Origin: Leptolyngbya iicbica LK
GTDB lineage: Bacteria; Cyanobacteriota; Cyanobacteriia; Phormidesmidales; Phormidesmidaceae
Length of the DNA stretch: 64,000 nt
NCBI RefSeq assembly: GCF_004212215.1
Contig: NZ_QVFV01000002.1
Span: 209,794-273,793, forward strand
Reading direction: 5' to 3'
Position 1 is the stretch's first letter; each line of letters begins with the position of its first letter. This document shows, piece after piece, positions 17,418 to 26,426 of this stretch. The notes beneath the pieces were generated by a model. That model did no database searches. It saw only the letters and a program-made list of their open reading frames with translations, and had not been told where the DNA came from. A program made the position numbers and the translations under genes.

Positions 17418-18878
17418 ATGCCACTCGCCCCCGGAACTGCGCTGCAAAACGGCCACTATGTTATCGACGCCTTGCTCGAAGCGGCACCCAATGGCGACCT
17501 TTACTGGGGAACCCATGTAATCGTGGGAATGCCGGTGTTCATCCAAGTTTTTCCCATTGGCGAGTTGGCCCAGAGTGATTTGGCGACGCTGATTGCCCGT
17601 CTAGAAGGCATTGCCTTTTCACCCCAGTCGCCGCTACCCCAATCGTTTCAACTCTTCCACGGCGATGATCAGACCCTGTGTCTAGCGATGAGTACAGCCG
17701 TCGGCTTGCCGTGGTCTACGGTGCGCAAAAGCCGGGCTCCGCTGTCTCCTCGACAAGCGTTAACTACCATTCGTCAGCTTGCCGATCACCTGAGCTGGCT
17801 CAAAACTCAGGACCTAACGGGGCTTGATCTTTCACCCAATCGGGTTTGGCTCTCGCAGGAAACAGATACCGTCACGGTGACTGGACTGCCCCATACCTAC
17901 TTGCAAAACGCTGTCACCCCTGACACCGCGCCCGACACCTCGGTGCCAGCCCTGGCAAAACTGCTGTTCAGCTTTTTGACCGGACAATTGCTGACCTGGC
18001 CGGTCTCCGAAGATGGCCTCACGATCAAAGCGCAGCTGCAAGCGCACTGCCCCAACGTCAGCCCGATGATTATCACCGCGATTGAACAAGCGCTTGCCCC
18101 GCAGCCACCAGATGAGTCAACGCTGACTTTGCCACAGTGGTTGCAGCAATTACCTGATGCTGGCCCCATCGTGCGAGTGTCTCCTCCGAGTCAATCTCTA
18201 ATCTCTTCCGCTTCTCCTAACCCCATGACTGAAGTTGCTCGTCCCACTCCATCAAACAAGCAAGGCTCCTGGCTATTACCCTCGTTGGCGGCCACGGCGA
18301 TGCTGGCGGCCATCTCCGGTGGTGCCCTGGGCACGTACTGGCGATTAAATACGCAGTCGATGCCGGGCGCCATTCGGTTAGACCCGAAGCAATCCTTTCC
18401 CGCCCAAGCCGACTGGTCAGGCGACACCCCCGAGGCTGAATTTGATACCCCCTACGTCCCGGCAAGCAATGCGCCGATGCGCCGCGATCGCTGGTATGAG
18501 TCTCCGACACTCAACCGCACCAACAGTATTTCGAATGACCCTCTCAACAGCGAAGTTGGCGACCTGACAGACAGCTTAAACTCGCCCTCTGATTTCAGCG
18601 GCGTGGACTCCCCTAATTCTTCTGATGCGACGCCTCTAAATCAGCCCAGAGACGGCTCCACTGGCGGCTCGTCATTCACCAATACCCAGCCAACAGCGCC
18701 CTCAGAGAAGCCCAATGCTGCGCCTGTTGGCCTGGAAGCAGTGGAAGTTCCAGACGCGATCGCGGTGCCTGAGGCGCGTCCAACCGCTCCTTCAGAACCG
18801 ATGGAAACATCACCAGCGCCGTCTTCAATGACAGTGCCGAAAGCTGATCCCACCTCAGAAGCCGCAACTGAAAGTTAA
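17418..18878 (+). CDS. Membrane-anchored Ser/Thr pseudokinase
   Basis: A 486-residue protein. The N-terminal about 250 residues have the outline of a bacterial Ser/Thr kinase (G-rich start ALQNGHYVIDALLEAAPNG) but lack catalytic residues. The VAIK lysine is replaced (FIQVFP), HRDLKPxN is degraded to GLDLSPNRVW, and DFG reads TGLP. A transmembrane helix lies near 290-307 (LLPSLAATAMLAAISGG). A Ser/Pro/Thr/Asn-rich, probably extracytoplasmic tail of about 175 residues follows. It is likely a scaffold or sensor rather than an enzyme. The next genes on the strand include an ABC1 kinase and a PP2C phosphatase. Confidence 0.75.
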   Translation: MPLAPGTALQNGHYVIDALLEAAPNGDLYWGTHVIVGMPVFIQVFPIGELAQSDLATLIARLEGIAFSPQSPLPQSFQLFHGDDQTLCLAMSTAVGLPWSTVRKSRAPLSPRQALTTIRQLADHLSWLKTQDLTGLDLSPNRVWLSQETDTVTVTGLPHTYLQNAVTPDTAPDTSVPALAKLLFSFLTGQLLTWPVSEDGLTIKAQLQAHCPNVSPMIITAIEQALAPQPPDESTLTLPQWLQQLPDAGPIVRVSPPSQSLISSASPNPMTEVARPTPSNKQGSWLLPSLAATAMLAAISGGALGTYWRLNTQSMPGAIRLDPKQSFPAQADWSGDTPEAEFDTPYVPASNAPMRRDRWYESPTLNRTNSISNDPLNSEVGDLTDSLNSPSDFSGVDSPNSSDATPLNQPRDGSTGGSSFTNTQPTAPSEKPNAAPVGLEAVEVPDAIAVPEARPTAPSEPMETSPAPSSMTVPKADPTSEAATES

Positions 18879-18986
18879 CTGTTCAGTTTCTCAACCACCG
18901 CTATTAATGCGGATCAATAGGGAGATAGAGGACTTTTGGGCCAGAACGTTATAATCTGAACGACAGGTGTAACAAAGTGTGACATT

Positions 18987-19319
18987 ATGAGTAGCCCCGT
19001 TGTCCATGCGTTCTTTATGGGTCGCGCGCTAGCGTCTGCGATCGCTGAGCAAGCCGAGCAAGCGATGACCGAAACCCTCAGTAATTTGGGGCGATTTGAC
19101 GCTGAGCAGCGAGAAAATCTGCGCAACTTTACTGAAGATGTGATGGCGCGGGTACAGCAGCAAGAAGCCGCCGTTTCGCAAGGAACAGCCAGTAGCGACT
19201 TTAGTGCTTCTGCTAATTCCGGCAATGCCCAAGATTTACAGGCAACGATTGACAATTTGAGAGCCGAGATTGCTCAAGTTCGTTCAACTTTGCAGCAGTA
19301 CCGGGCATCCTTGAATTAA
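18987..19319 (+). CDS. Conserved cyanobacterial coiled-coil protein (DUF6825-like)
   Basis: A 110-residue protein with a conserved hydrophobic start (MSSPVVHAFFMGRALASAIAEQ), helical stretches around EQRENLRNFTEDVMARVQQQE, and a C-terminal heptad-like coiled coil (LQATIDNLRAEIAQVRSTLQQY). From memory it resembles a family of unknown function shared by cyanobacteria and plastids (DUF6825). I cannot assign a reaction. It lies 108 bp after the pseudokinase and 65 bp before the ABC1 kinase on the same strand, so it may belong to that unit. Confidence 0.75.
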   Translation: MSSPVVHAFFMGRALASAIAEQAEQAMTETLSNLGRFDAEQRENLRNFTEDVMARVQQQEAAVSQGTASSDFSASANSGNAQDLQATIDNLRAEIAQVRSTLQQYRASLN

Positions 19320-19384
19320 CGCCGTTCTTGACCGCTGTGACTGAGTGTGTGTTGTCCCCCTTAGAGCGTAACCTGGGAGTTTGA

Positions 19385-21355
19385 GTGTCTGCTGCTTACG
19401 ATTCTGAAACTGCTTTGCCAGCCTTTCCTGAAAACAAATCAGGCAACGGCAAAGCTTTTGGTGCTCAACCGCCTGATCCGGAAACGTTGACATCGGCGGA
19501 GCTCTCGACGCCGACGAATGGCGATAGCCCTGGCGAAGCTCATGCCCGAGAGGGCCACGATATGTCACATGAAACCCACTCGGATTTTGCTGCATCGAGT
19601 GCCGCCGCTAACTTAATGAAACTGGCTGCTCCGCCTACGACTAACGTGACGCCAGCCTCAAACCCGCAAATGACTGTTCAGCGTCGCCAAAAAGCTTACA
19701 AGTGGAATCGCAAGCGTTACTCCCGCACTAAGCGCTCCATCGATATTTGGTCGTTCGTTTTTCGGTTTTTGGGCGCTCGTTGGTTGCATAAGCGCCCTTG
19801 GAGCTATCAGGGCGACATGACGCCTGAAAAAATGGCGGCTCGTCGACGTAAACAAGCCATTTGGATCCGTGAAACATTCCTTGAATTAGGGCCGACATTC
19901 ATTAAGCTTGGGCAACTTTTTTCGACCCGGGCTGACCTCTTTCCTACTGAATACGTGGAAGAGTTGTCAAAACTGCAAGACCGCGTGCCCGCCTTCAGCT
20001 ATGAACAGGTTGAGGAAATCATTCAAGCCGACTTTGGCAAGTCAGTTCCAGAATTATTCAAGAGTTTTGACCCCATTCCGCTGGCTGCCGCTAGCTTGGG
20101 CCAAGTGCATCGGGCTCAACTCCACTCTGGGGATGAAGTTGTCGTTAAGGTTCAGCGTCCTGGCTTAAAGCGTCTGTTCAAAATTGATTTGGCGATTTTG
20201 CGGGGCATCGCCGTCTATTTCCAAAATCATCCCTACTGGGGAAAAGGGCGAGATTGGATTGGCATTTATGAAGAATGTTGCCGCATTCTGTGGGAAGAGA
20301 TTGATTATTTAAATGAAGGTCGCAATGCCGATACCTTCCGACGTAACTTCCGCAAGCATGACTGGACTCGGGTGCCGCGGGTATTTTGGCGCTATGCGAC
20401 CCCTCGAGTACTGACGCTGGAATATATGCCCGGCATCAAGATTAGTCACTACGAAGCTCTGGAAGCGGCTGGATTAGATCGCAAGGAATTAGCCCATTTG
20501 GGAGCCAAAGCCTATCTACACCAGTTGCTGGATGATGGTTTCTTTCACGCTGACCCACACCCTGGCAATATTGCGGTCAGCCCAGAAGGCGCGTTAATTT
20601 TTTACGATTTCGGCATGATGGGTCAAGTTAAGCCTGTGACCCGTGAGCGTCTTATGATAACGTTCATAGGAATCGCTCAGCGAGATGCAAATTTAGTTGT
20701 CTCATCGCTGGTTGATTTGGGTGCCCTGCAAGAGACTGAAGACATGGGGCCGGTGCGTCGCTCTGTCCAATATATTTTGGACAATTTGATGGACAAGCCC
20801 TTTGAAGAGCAATCAGTCGCTGAAATTAGCGATGATTTATATGAGATTGCTTACGACCAGCCCTTTCGATTTCCTGCCACCTTTACCTTTGTGATGCGGG
20901 CCTTTTCAACCCTCGAAGGTGTAGGCAAAGGACTGGACCCAGAGTTCAATTTTATGGAAGCGGCTAAACCCTTTGCCACCAAGCTTATGAGTAACAACGA
21001 TCTTTCTAACTCGACAGAATCTCTCTTTGGCGAAATTGGTCGTCAAGCGGCTCAGGTGGGCTCGACCGCGTTTGGCCTACCCCGACGGTTGGAAGATACG
21101 CTGGATAAGTTGGAGCGCGGTGATGTGCGGGTGCGGGTTCGTTCCATTGAAACAGATCGGATTCTGCGTCGGGTGAGCAACGTCAACATGGCTACGAATT
21201 ACACGCTGCTGGTAGGGGCTTTTGTCCTGTCGGCAACAATTCTGCTGGTTTATGAGTTTTTGTGGTTAGCGATCGCAGCGTTTCTGGTGGCGGGGGTGGC
21301 AGGTTTTGCCCTGCTGCGTTTAATGCTGCAAATGGGTCGCGCTGATCGGCTTTAG
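19385..21355 (+). CDS. ABC1/AarF/UbiB family atypical kinase
   Basis: A 656-residue ABC1K protein. The first 100 residues are variable and low-complexity. The family core follows: the KxGQ-type motif in FIKLGQLFSTRADLFP, the Ala-rich loop PLAAASLGQVHRA, the lysine strand VVVKVQRPG near 254, the catalytic-loop equivalent HADPHPGN near 387, and YDFGMMG near 405. Two C-terminal hydrophobic helices (LLVGAFVLSATILLVYEF and the next segment) anchor it in the membrane. Such proteins support quinone or prenyl-lipid metabolism in thylakoids. GTG 19385 is the likely start. It lies 18 bp before the PP2C gene. Confidence 0.93.
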   Translation: MSAAYDSETALPAFPENKSGNGKAFGAQPPDPETLTSAELSTPTNGDSPGEAHAREGHDMSHETHSDFAASSAAANLMKLAAPPTTNVTPASNPQMTVQRRQKAYKWNRKRYSRTKRSIDIWSFVFRFLGARWLHKRPWSYQGDMTPEKMAARRRKQAIWIRETFLELGPTFIKLGQLFSTRADLFPTEYVEELSKLQDRVPAFSYEQVEEIIQADFGKSVPELFKSFDPIPLAAASLGQVHRAQLHSGDEVVVKVQRPGLKRLFKIDLAILRGIAVYFQNHPYWGKGRDWIGIYEECCRILWEEIDYLNEGRNADTFRRNFRKHDWTRVPRVFWRYATPRVLTLEYMPGIKISHYEALEAAGLDRKELAHLGAKAYLHQLLDDGFFHADPHPGNIAVSPEGALIFYDFGMMGQVKPVTRERLMITFIGIAQRDANLVVSSLVDLGALQETEDMGPVRRSVQYILDNLMDKPFEEQSVAEISDDLYEIAYDQPFRFPATFTFVMRAFSTLEGVGKGLDPEFNFMEAAKPFATKLMSNNDLSNSTESLFGEIGRQAAQVGSTAFGLPRRLEDTLDKLERGDVRVRVRSIETDRILRRVSNVNMATNYTLLVGAFVLSATILLVYEFLWLAIAAFLVAGVAGFALLRLMLQMGRADRL

Positions 21356-21373
21356 TAAGGGAAACACGGGTCG

Positions 21374-22162
21374 ATGCTCAAGCTACTCTTCTCTGGGATG
21401 ACTGATCCTGGTTTGGTGCGTTCCAGCAACCAAGATGCCTATCACGTTGATTCTCAGGGGCGCTTTTTTATTGTGGCTGACGGTATGGGCGGCCATGCCG
21501 GCGGACAAGAGGCTAGTAGTATCGCCACTGCAACCATTCGCACGTATCTGGAAGAGCATTGGGAATCAGATTTGGCGACGCCACAGATTCTTGAGCAAGC
21601 AATGGTGCTGGCCAATAAAGCCATTCTCACGGATCAAAAGCAACATCCAGAGCGGGGCGATATGGGCACCACTGCAGTGGTGCTCACCTTTCGCACCGAT
21701 AAAGACGACCAGCCTTGGTGTGCTCACGTAGGTGACTCCCGACTGTATCGCTTGCGAGGGCCTAAAATCAACGCCCTGACGGAAGACCATACCTGGATTG
21801 CTCGGGCTGTTAAAGAAGGCGAATTGACCCCGGATCAGTCGCGCAATCATCCTTGGCGACATGTTCTTTCCCAATGTCTGGGGCGGGAAGACATGCATCG
21901 CATTGATGTGCAATCGATTGAAGCTCAACCTGGCGATCGCTTTCTGCTCTGTAGTGATGGCCTAACGGAAGAGTTGCCGGATACTGTGATTGCTGCTCAC
22001 TTAAAGTCTATTCGTGCGGTTGAGAGTGCCGCCCAGGCATTGATTAACTCAGCTAAAAAGCATGGCGGCCGCGACAACATTACCGTCGTGTTGGTGACCC
22101 TGTTACTGGATACTGCTGCTCACGAAACCACTGGTGTTGAGACCGGCTTTATTGTCGATTAG
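21374..22162 (+). CDS. PP2C-type Ser/Thr protein phosphatase (Stp1/PphA-like)
   Basis: A 262-residue bacterial PP2C with the full metal-site set: SGMTDPGLVRSSNQDAYH, VADGMGGHAGGQEAS, GTTAVVL, HVGDSRLYRLR, LLCSDGLTEELPD and GGRDNITVVLV. It removes phosphate from Ser/Thr and could oppose kinases. Length matches the minimal catalytic domain, with no sensor domain. It follows the ABC1 kinase by 18 bp and is probably co-transcribed. A palindromic repeat lies 57 bp downstream. Confidence 0.95.
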   Translation: MLKLLFSGMTDPGLVRSSNQDAYHVDSQGRFFIVADGMGGHAGGQEASSIATATIRTYLEEHWESDLATPQILEQAMVLANKAILTDQKQHPERGDMGTTAVVLTFRTDKDDQPWCAHVGDSRLYRLRGPKINALTEDHTWIARAVKEGELTPDQSRNHPWRHVLSQCLGREDMHRIDVQSIEAQPGDRFLLCSDGLTEELPDTVIAAHLKSIRAVESAAQALINSAKKHGGRDNITVVLVTLLLDTAAHETTGVETGFIVD

Positions 22163-22219
22163 GTGACGTTTCCAACTGGTCCTAAGGAGATCTCTGAAAA
22201 AGAAATCACCCGAAAAATT

Positions 22220-22310
22220 CGTCGTGTAGGTTGGGGTTGACGTCAGGAAACCCAACAGTAGGAAGGATTAAAGCCTGTTGGGTCTCGTTCCTCGACGCCA
22301 ACCTACGACG
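22220..22310. repeat. Long palindromic repeat (GTAGGTTGG family)
   Basis: CGTCGTGTAGGTTGG at the left faces CCAACCTACGACG at the right. An inner pair, AAACCCAACAG and CTGTTGGGTCTCG, gives a roughly 91-bp near-perfect palindrome. Sequences of the type GTAGGTTGGGTT...AACCCAACA are, from memory, widespread MITE-like repeats in cyanobacteria. No duplication of flanking bases is obvious. It may also terminate the upstream operon. Confidence 0.65.
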
Positions 22311-22468
22311 GTAAATTTATTTCTGGAGAACACCTAAGTCCCGGATGCTCGAGGGTCAGTGCGATCGATTAGGGCAAGCGTGAGCCTGACTGAACCGTCA
22401 TTTTGAAGGAGATGAAATTTGCTCCGTTTCCAGGCATGATGATCGGGCAGTGGCCATAGGACTCGACC

Positions 22469-23344
22469 ATGACGCGATCAGGCTTGACCGGTAAAACGCA
22501 ATTATTGGGAATCATCGGTTATCCAGTTGAGCATTCTTTATCACCGCCGATGCAAAACGCGGCTCTAGCAGCGCTTAGCGTCGATGCTGTGTACGTTCCT
22601 TTTGCTGTAGAACCGGCAGCTTTAGAGACGGCGATCGCGGGGCTGTGGTCATTAGGCATTCAAGGCTTTAACGTCACCATTCCCCATAAGCAGACTGTCC
22701 TGCCTCACCTGGCCTCGGTGACTGACATCAGTCAAGCTGTGGGGGCGGTCAATACCGTCTGGCGGACCGATGATGGCTGGGCGGGCACCAATACCGATGT
22801 CACGGGTTTCATAGCGCCCTTGAAGGCAAGCAAGCGCAATTGGGCATCCTCAAAGGTCGTCATTTTAGGCAATGGCGGTGCCGCGAGAGCCGTGGTCGCG
22901 GGCTGTGTCACTCTGGGCTGCGCAGAAATTTGGCTAGTTGGCCGCAGCGCCGATAAGTTGCAACAGTTTGTTTACAGTTGGCAAGACTCCCCTCTGCAGC
23001 CATCTCTGCACACGTGTTTGATGACTGAGTTAGATACGGTGTTGCCCGACACGACTTTGCTCGTCAACACGACGCCGGTAGGGATGCATCCTCAGGTCAA
23101 TGCAACTCCGGTCACGGCCGCGCAAATGGCCTTGTTGCCGATGAACGCGATCGCCTATGACTTAATTTACACACCGAGTCCCACTCAATTTCTGCAACTT
23201 GCCACCCAGCGAGGACTAGCCACCTTTGACGGCACGGAAATGTTGGTGCAGCAGGGGGCTGCCGCCCTGCAAATTTGGACTCAGCAGTTGCCCCCCATTT
23301 CTCTCATGCGTCAGACCCTGCGATCGCAGTTAGGATTACCCTAA
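22469..23344 (+). CDS. aroE: Shikimate dehydrogenase (NADP+)
   Basis: A 291-residue AroE that reduces 3-dehydroshikimate to shikimate. The N-terminal substrate domain has GIIGYPVEHSLSPPMQNAAL and the catalytic lysine motif FNVTIPHKQTV. The Rossmann half has AVGAVNTVWR, TDVTGF, VILGNGGAARAVVAG, LLVNTTPVGMHP and YDLIYTPSPTQFL. The NADP-binding loop WLVGRSADKL is consistent with NADP preference. It is an isolated cytoplasmic gene, not clustered with other aro genes. Confidence 0.96.
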   Translation: MTRSGLTGKTQLLGIIGYPVEHSLSPPMQNAALAALSVDAVYVPFAVEPAALETAIAGLWSLGIQGFNVTIPHKQTVLPHLASVTDISQAVGAVNTVWRTDDGWAGTNTDVTGFIAPLKASKRNWASSKVVILGNGGAARAVVAGCVTLGCAEIWLVGRSADKLQQFVYSWQDSPLQPSLHTCLMTELDTVLPDTTLLVNTTPVGMHPQVNATPVTAAQMALLPMNAIAYDLIYTPSPTQFLQLATQRGLATFDGTEMLVQQGAAALQIWTQQLPPISLMRQTLRSQLGLP

Positions 23345-23415
23345 TCGCTGCCGCTGCCTGCGATTTCACGATAGGCTAATGAGTGGGATGTTACTGTTTG
23401 CGCAAAGGAAAATCT

Positions 23416-23856
23416 ATGCTCCGCACCGGACTGAAAACAGCACTTTGGACAGGACTCATCACGTGCTTGTTTGCACTGACATTTGTGTTGACACCGTCGG
23501 CTCACGCCATGACACCAATTGAGTTGAAAGACCTCAGTTACGCTGCTTGCCCCGAAGAAATGTCAGAGGGGATCGTCGCGCCGGGTTCTTTACAAAAAGC
23601 CAACTGTTATCTCATTTCAGGCACGGCGGTCAATCGCTCTGGCAAACCAGTCTTGAACGCTGATATTTTTGGCCGCATCTACGACGCCAATAATAATCCG
23701 GCCATGATGAATCGCACTCGACTGGGAGCTATTGATGAGGTTCCCCCCGGCGAAAGCCCATTCGAGCTGCGAATTTCGGTCGCTGCAAATCAGCCAGAGC
23801 CCCTCAAGCTAGAGCAATTCAAAGCATCAGGCTTCACCGGCAAAGTGCGCCGATAA
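23416..23856 (+). CDS. Secreted protein of unknown function
   Basis: A 146-residue protein starting at ATG 23416 after AAGGAA; the open frame begins earlier at 23383 but lacks that signal. A typical Sec signal peptide (about residues 1-29, ending PSAHA) precedes a mature domain of about 117 residues. The mature part has two cysteines (YAACPEEM and ANCYLISG) and the segment GTAVNRSGKPVLNADIFGRIYD. This resembles a small immunoglobulin-like or FxLYD-like beta domain, by impression only. It probably acts in the periplasm or lumen. Confidence 0.75.
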   Translation: MLRTGLKTALWTGLITCLFALTFVLTPSAHAMTPIELKDLSYAACPEEMSEGIVAPGSLQKANCYLISGTAVNRSGKPVLNADIFGRIYDANNNPAMMNRTRLGAIDEVPPGESPFELRISVAANQPEPLKLEQFKASGFTGKVRR

Positions 23857-23914
23857 TCGGGCTCATCTATCCGGACAGCGTGCTTTCTTGTTTTTATTGT
23901 TTCGGCCTGAGCCC

Positions 23915-24187
23915 ATGAATCTTTTCAAACAATCTCGTCCCACCGCCAACCCCGGAGCGGTTCAACAAATCAAAACTTGGGTTTATGAAGGGCTAGCTTT
24001 ATCGACAGACGTGCCGATCTCAATCAGTCAGCTACAGTGCCATGAACCAGGATGTCCCCCGATTGAAACGGTGATTGCCGTGATGGCGCAGCCTACGCAA
24101 ACCTACAAAATTCACGCAGCAGCGGCTGATATCACTCAGGCGCAAGTTTTGGCCGCCTTGCATGATGAGACGCCCCATTGTAACTAA
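23915..24187 (+). CDS. Small conserved protein with CxxxGCPP motif
   Basis: A 90-residue cytoplasmic protein starting at ATG 23915. The central motif QCHEPGCPPIETVIAVM contains two cysteines spaced C-x4-C followed by PP, and the C-terminus ends with CN. I recall similar small proteins in proteobacteria and cyanobacteria without known function, sometimes near COG0523 GTPases. The next gene here is such a GTPase, 215 bp downstream, so a metal-related role is possible but unproven. Confidence 0.7.
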   Translation: MNLFKQSRPTANPGAVQQIKTWVYEGLALSTDVPISISQLQCHEPGCPPIETVIAVMAQPTQTYKIHAAAADITQAQVLAALHDETPHCN

Positions 24188-24402
24188 GGGATTCAGAATC
24201 GAGACTCTAACTCTGGTTCAACAAATACAGCGCTTGGTCGTGAGCTGAGAGGACTGTCAAAGCTTTATTTATCCCGAATCCTCAGAGGAGGATGGAGCGA
24301 ACTCGTGAGCTGTAATGTTCACTACGAACTTTCTCAAGGAAACGGCGACCTAGATAATGCCAAACGTCCCTGAGATTTTATGTTTGAAGGTAAGAAGACA
24401 CC

Positions 24403-25371
24403 ATGGTGACGACAGCAACGGCAGGTGTGCCAGTAACCGTTTTGACCGGTTACTTAGGCGCTGGCAAGACCACTCTGCTCAACCGCATCTTGACTTACGA
24501 GCATGGCAAAAAGGTTGCGGTCATTGTGAACGAGTTCGGCGAAGTGGGGATTGATAACCAACTGGTAATCGACGCCGACGAAGAAATTTTTGAGATGAAT
24601 AATGGCTGTATTTGCTGCACAGTGCGGGGCGACCTGATCCGCATTATCGGCAACTTGATGCAGCGTCGGGACAAATTTGACCATCTAGTGATTGAAACAA
24701 CGGGGCTTGCCGATCCGGCTCCGGTCATTCAGACCTTCTTTGTGGATGAAGACATCCAAACGCAGCTGAACTTGGATGCGGTAGTCACCGTCGTTGATGC
24801 CAAGCACATTGCCCAGCACTGGGAGAGTGACGAAGCCCAGGAGCAAATTGCCTTTGCCGATGTGATTTTGCTGAACAAAATCGACTTGGTGACTGAAGCA
24901 GAGTTGAATGAACTGGAGCGACGCATCAAAGAAATGAATGCGATGGTCAAAATCTATCGCACCCAAAACTCTGAGTTAGACATCGAGTCAGTCATTGGCG
25001 TTAAAGCGTTTGATTTAGATCGTGCTTTAGAGGTTGACCCAGACTTCCTGAATGAAGACGCCCACGAGCACGACGACGAGGTGTATTCTTTCGCCATTGT
25101 GGAAGAAAAGCCGCTCGATAGCGAAAAACTTAGCGCCTGGGTCAGCGAATTACTCCAAACCAAAGGGCCCGATATCTTTCGCACTAAGGGGATTTTGAAT
25201 CTGGCTGGGGAGAATGATCGCTTTGTGTTTCAGGGCGTCCACATGATTTTTGACGGACGTGGCGATCGCCCCTGGAAACCAGATGAAACCCGCCGCAGCG
25301 AGATGGTCTTCATTGGCCGCAACTTGGATGAAGCAGAAATTCGCCAAGGATTTCGGGCGTGTTTGGCGTGA
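24403..25371 (+). CDS. COG0523 (CobW-family) GTPase, putative metallochaperone
   Basis: A 322-residue P-loop G3E GTPase. Walker A is GYLGAGKTTLLNR. The metal-binding CxCC motif is NNGCICCTVRGD near residues 67-71. LLNKIDLV provides the guanine-specificity NKxD. The His/Asp/Glu-rich stretch EDAHEHDDE near 230 is a likely metal-binding loop. COG0523 members deliver zinc, cobalt or other metals to client enzymes. The C-terminal CobW domain includes FVFQGVHMIFDGRGDRPW. The stop overlaps the start of the WD40 gene (GTGA), implying translational coupling. Confidence 0.92.
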   Translation: MVTTATAGVPVTVLTGYLGAGKTTLLNRILTYEHGKKVAVIVNEFGEVGIDNQLVIDADEEIFEMNNGCICCTVRGDLIRIIGNLMQRRDKFDHLVIETTGLADPAPVIQTFFVDEDIQTQLNLDAVVTVVDAKHIAQHWESDEAQEQIAFADVILLNKIDLVTEAELNELERRIKEMNAMVKIYRTQNSELDIESVIGVKAFDLDRALEVDPDFLNEDAHEHDDEVYSFAIVEEKPLDSEKLSAWVSELLQTKGPDIFRTKGILNLAGENDRFVFQGVHMIFDGRGDRPWKPDETRRSEMVFIGRNLDEAEIRQGFRACLA

Positions 25372-26426
25372 AGACAGCAAAACTGCAACTGACGCCTCAA
25401 TGGCAACATGCTTTGTCAGATTATGTCACCGCCTTGCAGTGGTCGTCCGTTGGCGACCAAGCAGCGGCTGCAACCGCCGCGGGTGAAGTGGTATTGTTTG
25501 CGGCTACGGGGACAGCTACGCCACTGCAATCGGCTCAGGAGCAAGCGGTCAATTGCCTGGGTTGCTCAGCCCAGGGTGACTTTTGGGCTTGGGGCGGCCA
25601 AGCGGGTGAGCTCTGTTTATGGCGAGAGCAAACCCATGAACGCAAAGTTCTTGAGACTTATGAAGGCGCCTGGATTGACACCTTGGCTTGGCATCCCACG
25701 CGCCCTATCTTGGCCTATGGAGTTGGCTCAACTGTGCATATCTGGGACGCGAAAGAGGAGAGTGCGATCGCAACCCTCGATTTTGAAGCGTCATCAGTTC
25801 TGCATTTAGACTGGCATCCCCAAGATGATCGCCTGGCAGCGAGCGGGCACGGGGGTATCAAAGTCTGGTCACAGTCTGATTGGAGTGCTGGGCCAACTGT
25901 GGTGGAAGTACCTGGGGCCAGTTTGTTTTGCGCCTGGTCAGCCGATGGTCGCTATCTTGGTTCAGGCAACCTTGATCGCACCCTTACGGTTGCCGAATGG
26001 GGCAGCCCGCCTCCATGGCTGATGCAGGGGTTCCCAGGCAAAGTTAGACAAATTACCTGGTCAATGCCGAATACCGCTTCAGGGTCGCCGTTAGTGGCTG
26101 CCGCTTGCGTAGAGGGCATCACTATTTGGGAGCGGGGCAAACAGGTCAAAAAAGGCGGTTGGCAGTCCCAGGTTTTGCAACACCACCAAGAGCGCGTGAA
26201 CGAGATCGCTTTTCAGCCCGATTCACTGCTGTTAGCATCCGCTGGTCAGGATGGCCGCATAGCGCTGTGGCGTGAGGGACGCAAGCTCGATCAGTCGCTT
26301 AAAACATTTTCTACGGGTGTTTCAACCCTTGCTTGGTCACCGACAGGCGATCGCTTATTGGCTGGAGGCAGTGGTGGCGAAGTCGCATTATGGCAAGTGT
26401 CGCGCCGCGCTCAGGGCTTTGGCTAA
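25368..26426 (+). CDS. WD40-repeat protein coupled to COG0523 GTPase
   Basis: A 352-residue beta-propeller protein with about seven WD-like repeats, for example LAWHPTRPILAYGVGSTVHIWD, LDWHPQDDRLAASGHGGIKVW, IAFQPDSLLLASAGQDGRIALW and LAWSPTGDRLLAGGSGGEVALW. No enzymatic domain and no signal peptide, so it is a cytoplasmic scaffold. GTG 25368 overlaps the TGA of the upstream GTPase gene as GTGA. An in-frame GTG at 25359 is the alternative start. Tight coupling suggests a partner in metal delivery, possibly holding client proteins; this is inference. Confidence 0.85.
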   Translation: MKTAKLQLTPQWQHALSDYVTALQWSSVGDQAAAATAAGEVVLFAATGTATPLQSAQEQAVNCLGCSAQGDFWAWGGQAGELCLWREQTHERKVLETYEGAWIDTLAWHPTRPILAYGVGSTVHIWDAKEESAIATLDFEASSVLHLDWHPQDDRLAASGHGGIKVWSQSDWSAGPTVVEVPGASLFCAWSADGRYLGSGNLDRTLTVAEWGSPPPWLMQGFPGKVRQITWSMPNTASGSPLVAAACVEGITIWERGKQVKKGGWQSQVLQHHQERVNEIAFQPDSLLLASAGQDGRIALWREGRKLDQSLKTFSTGVSTLAWSPTGDRLLAGGSGGEVALWQVSRRAQGFG

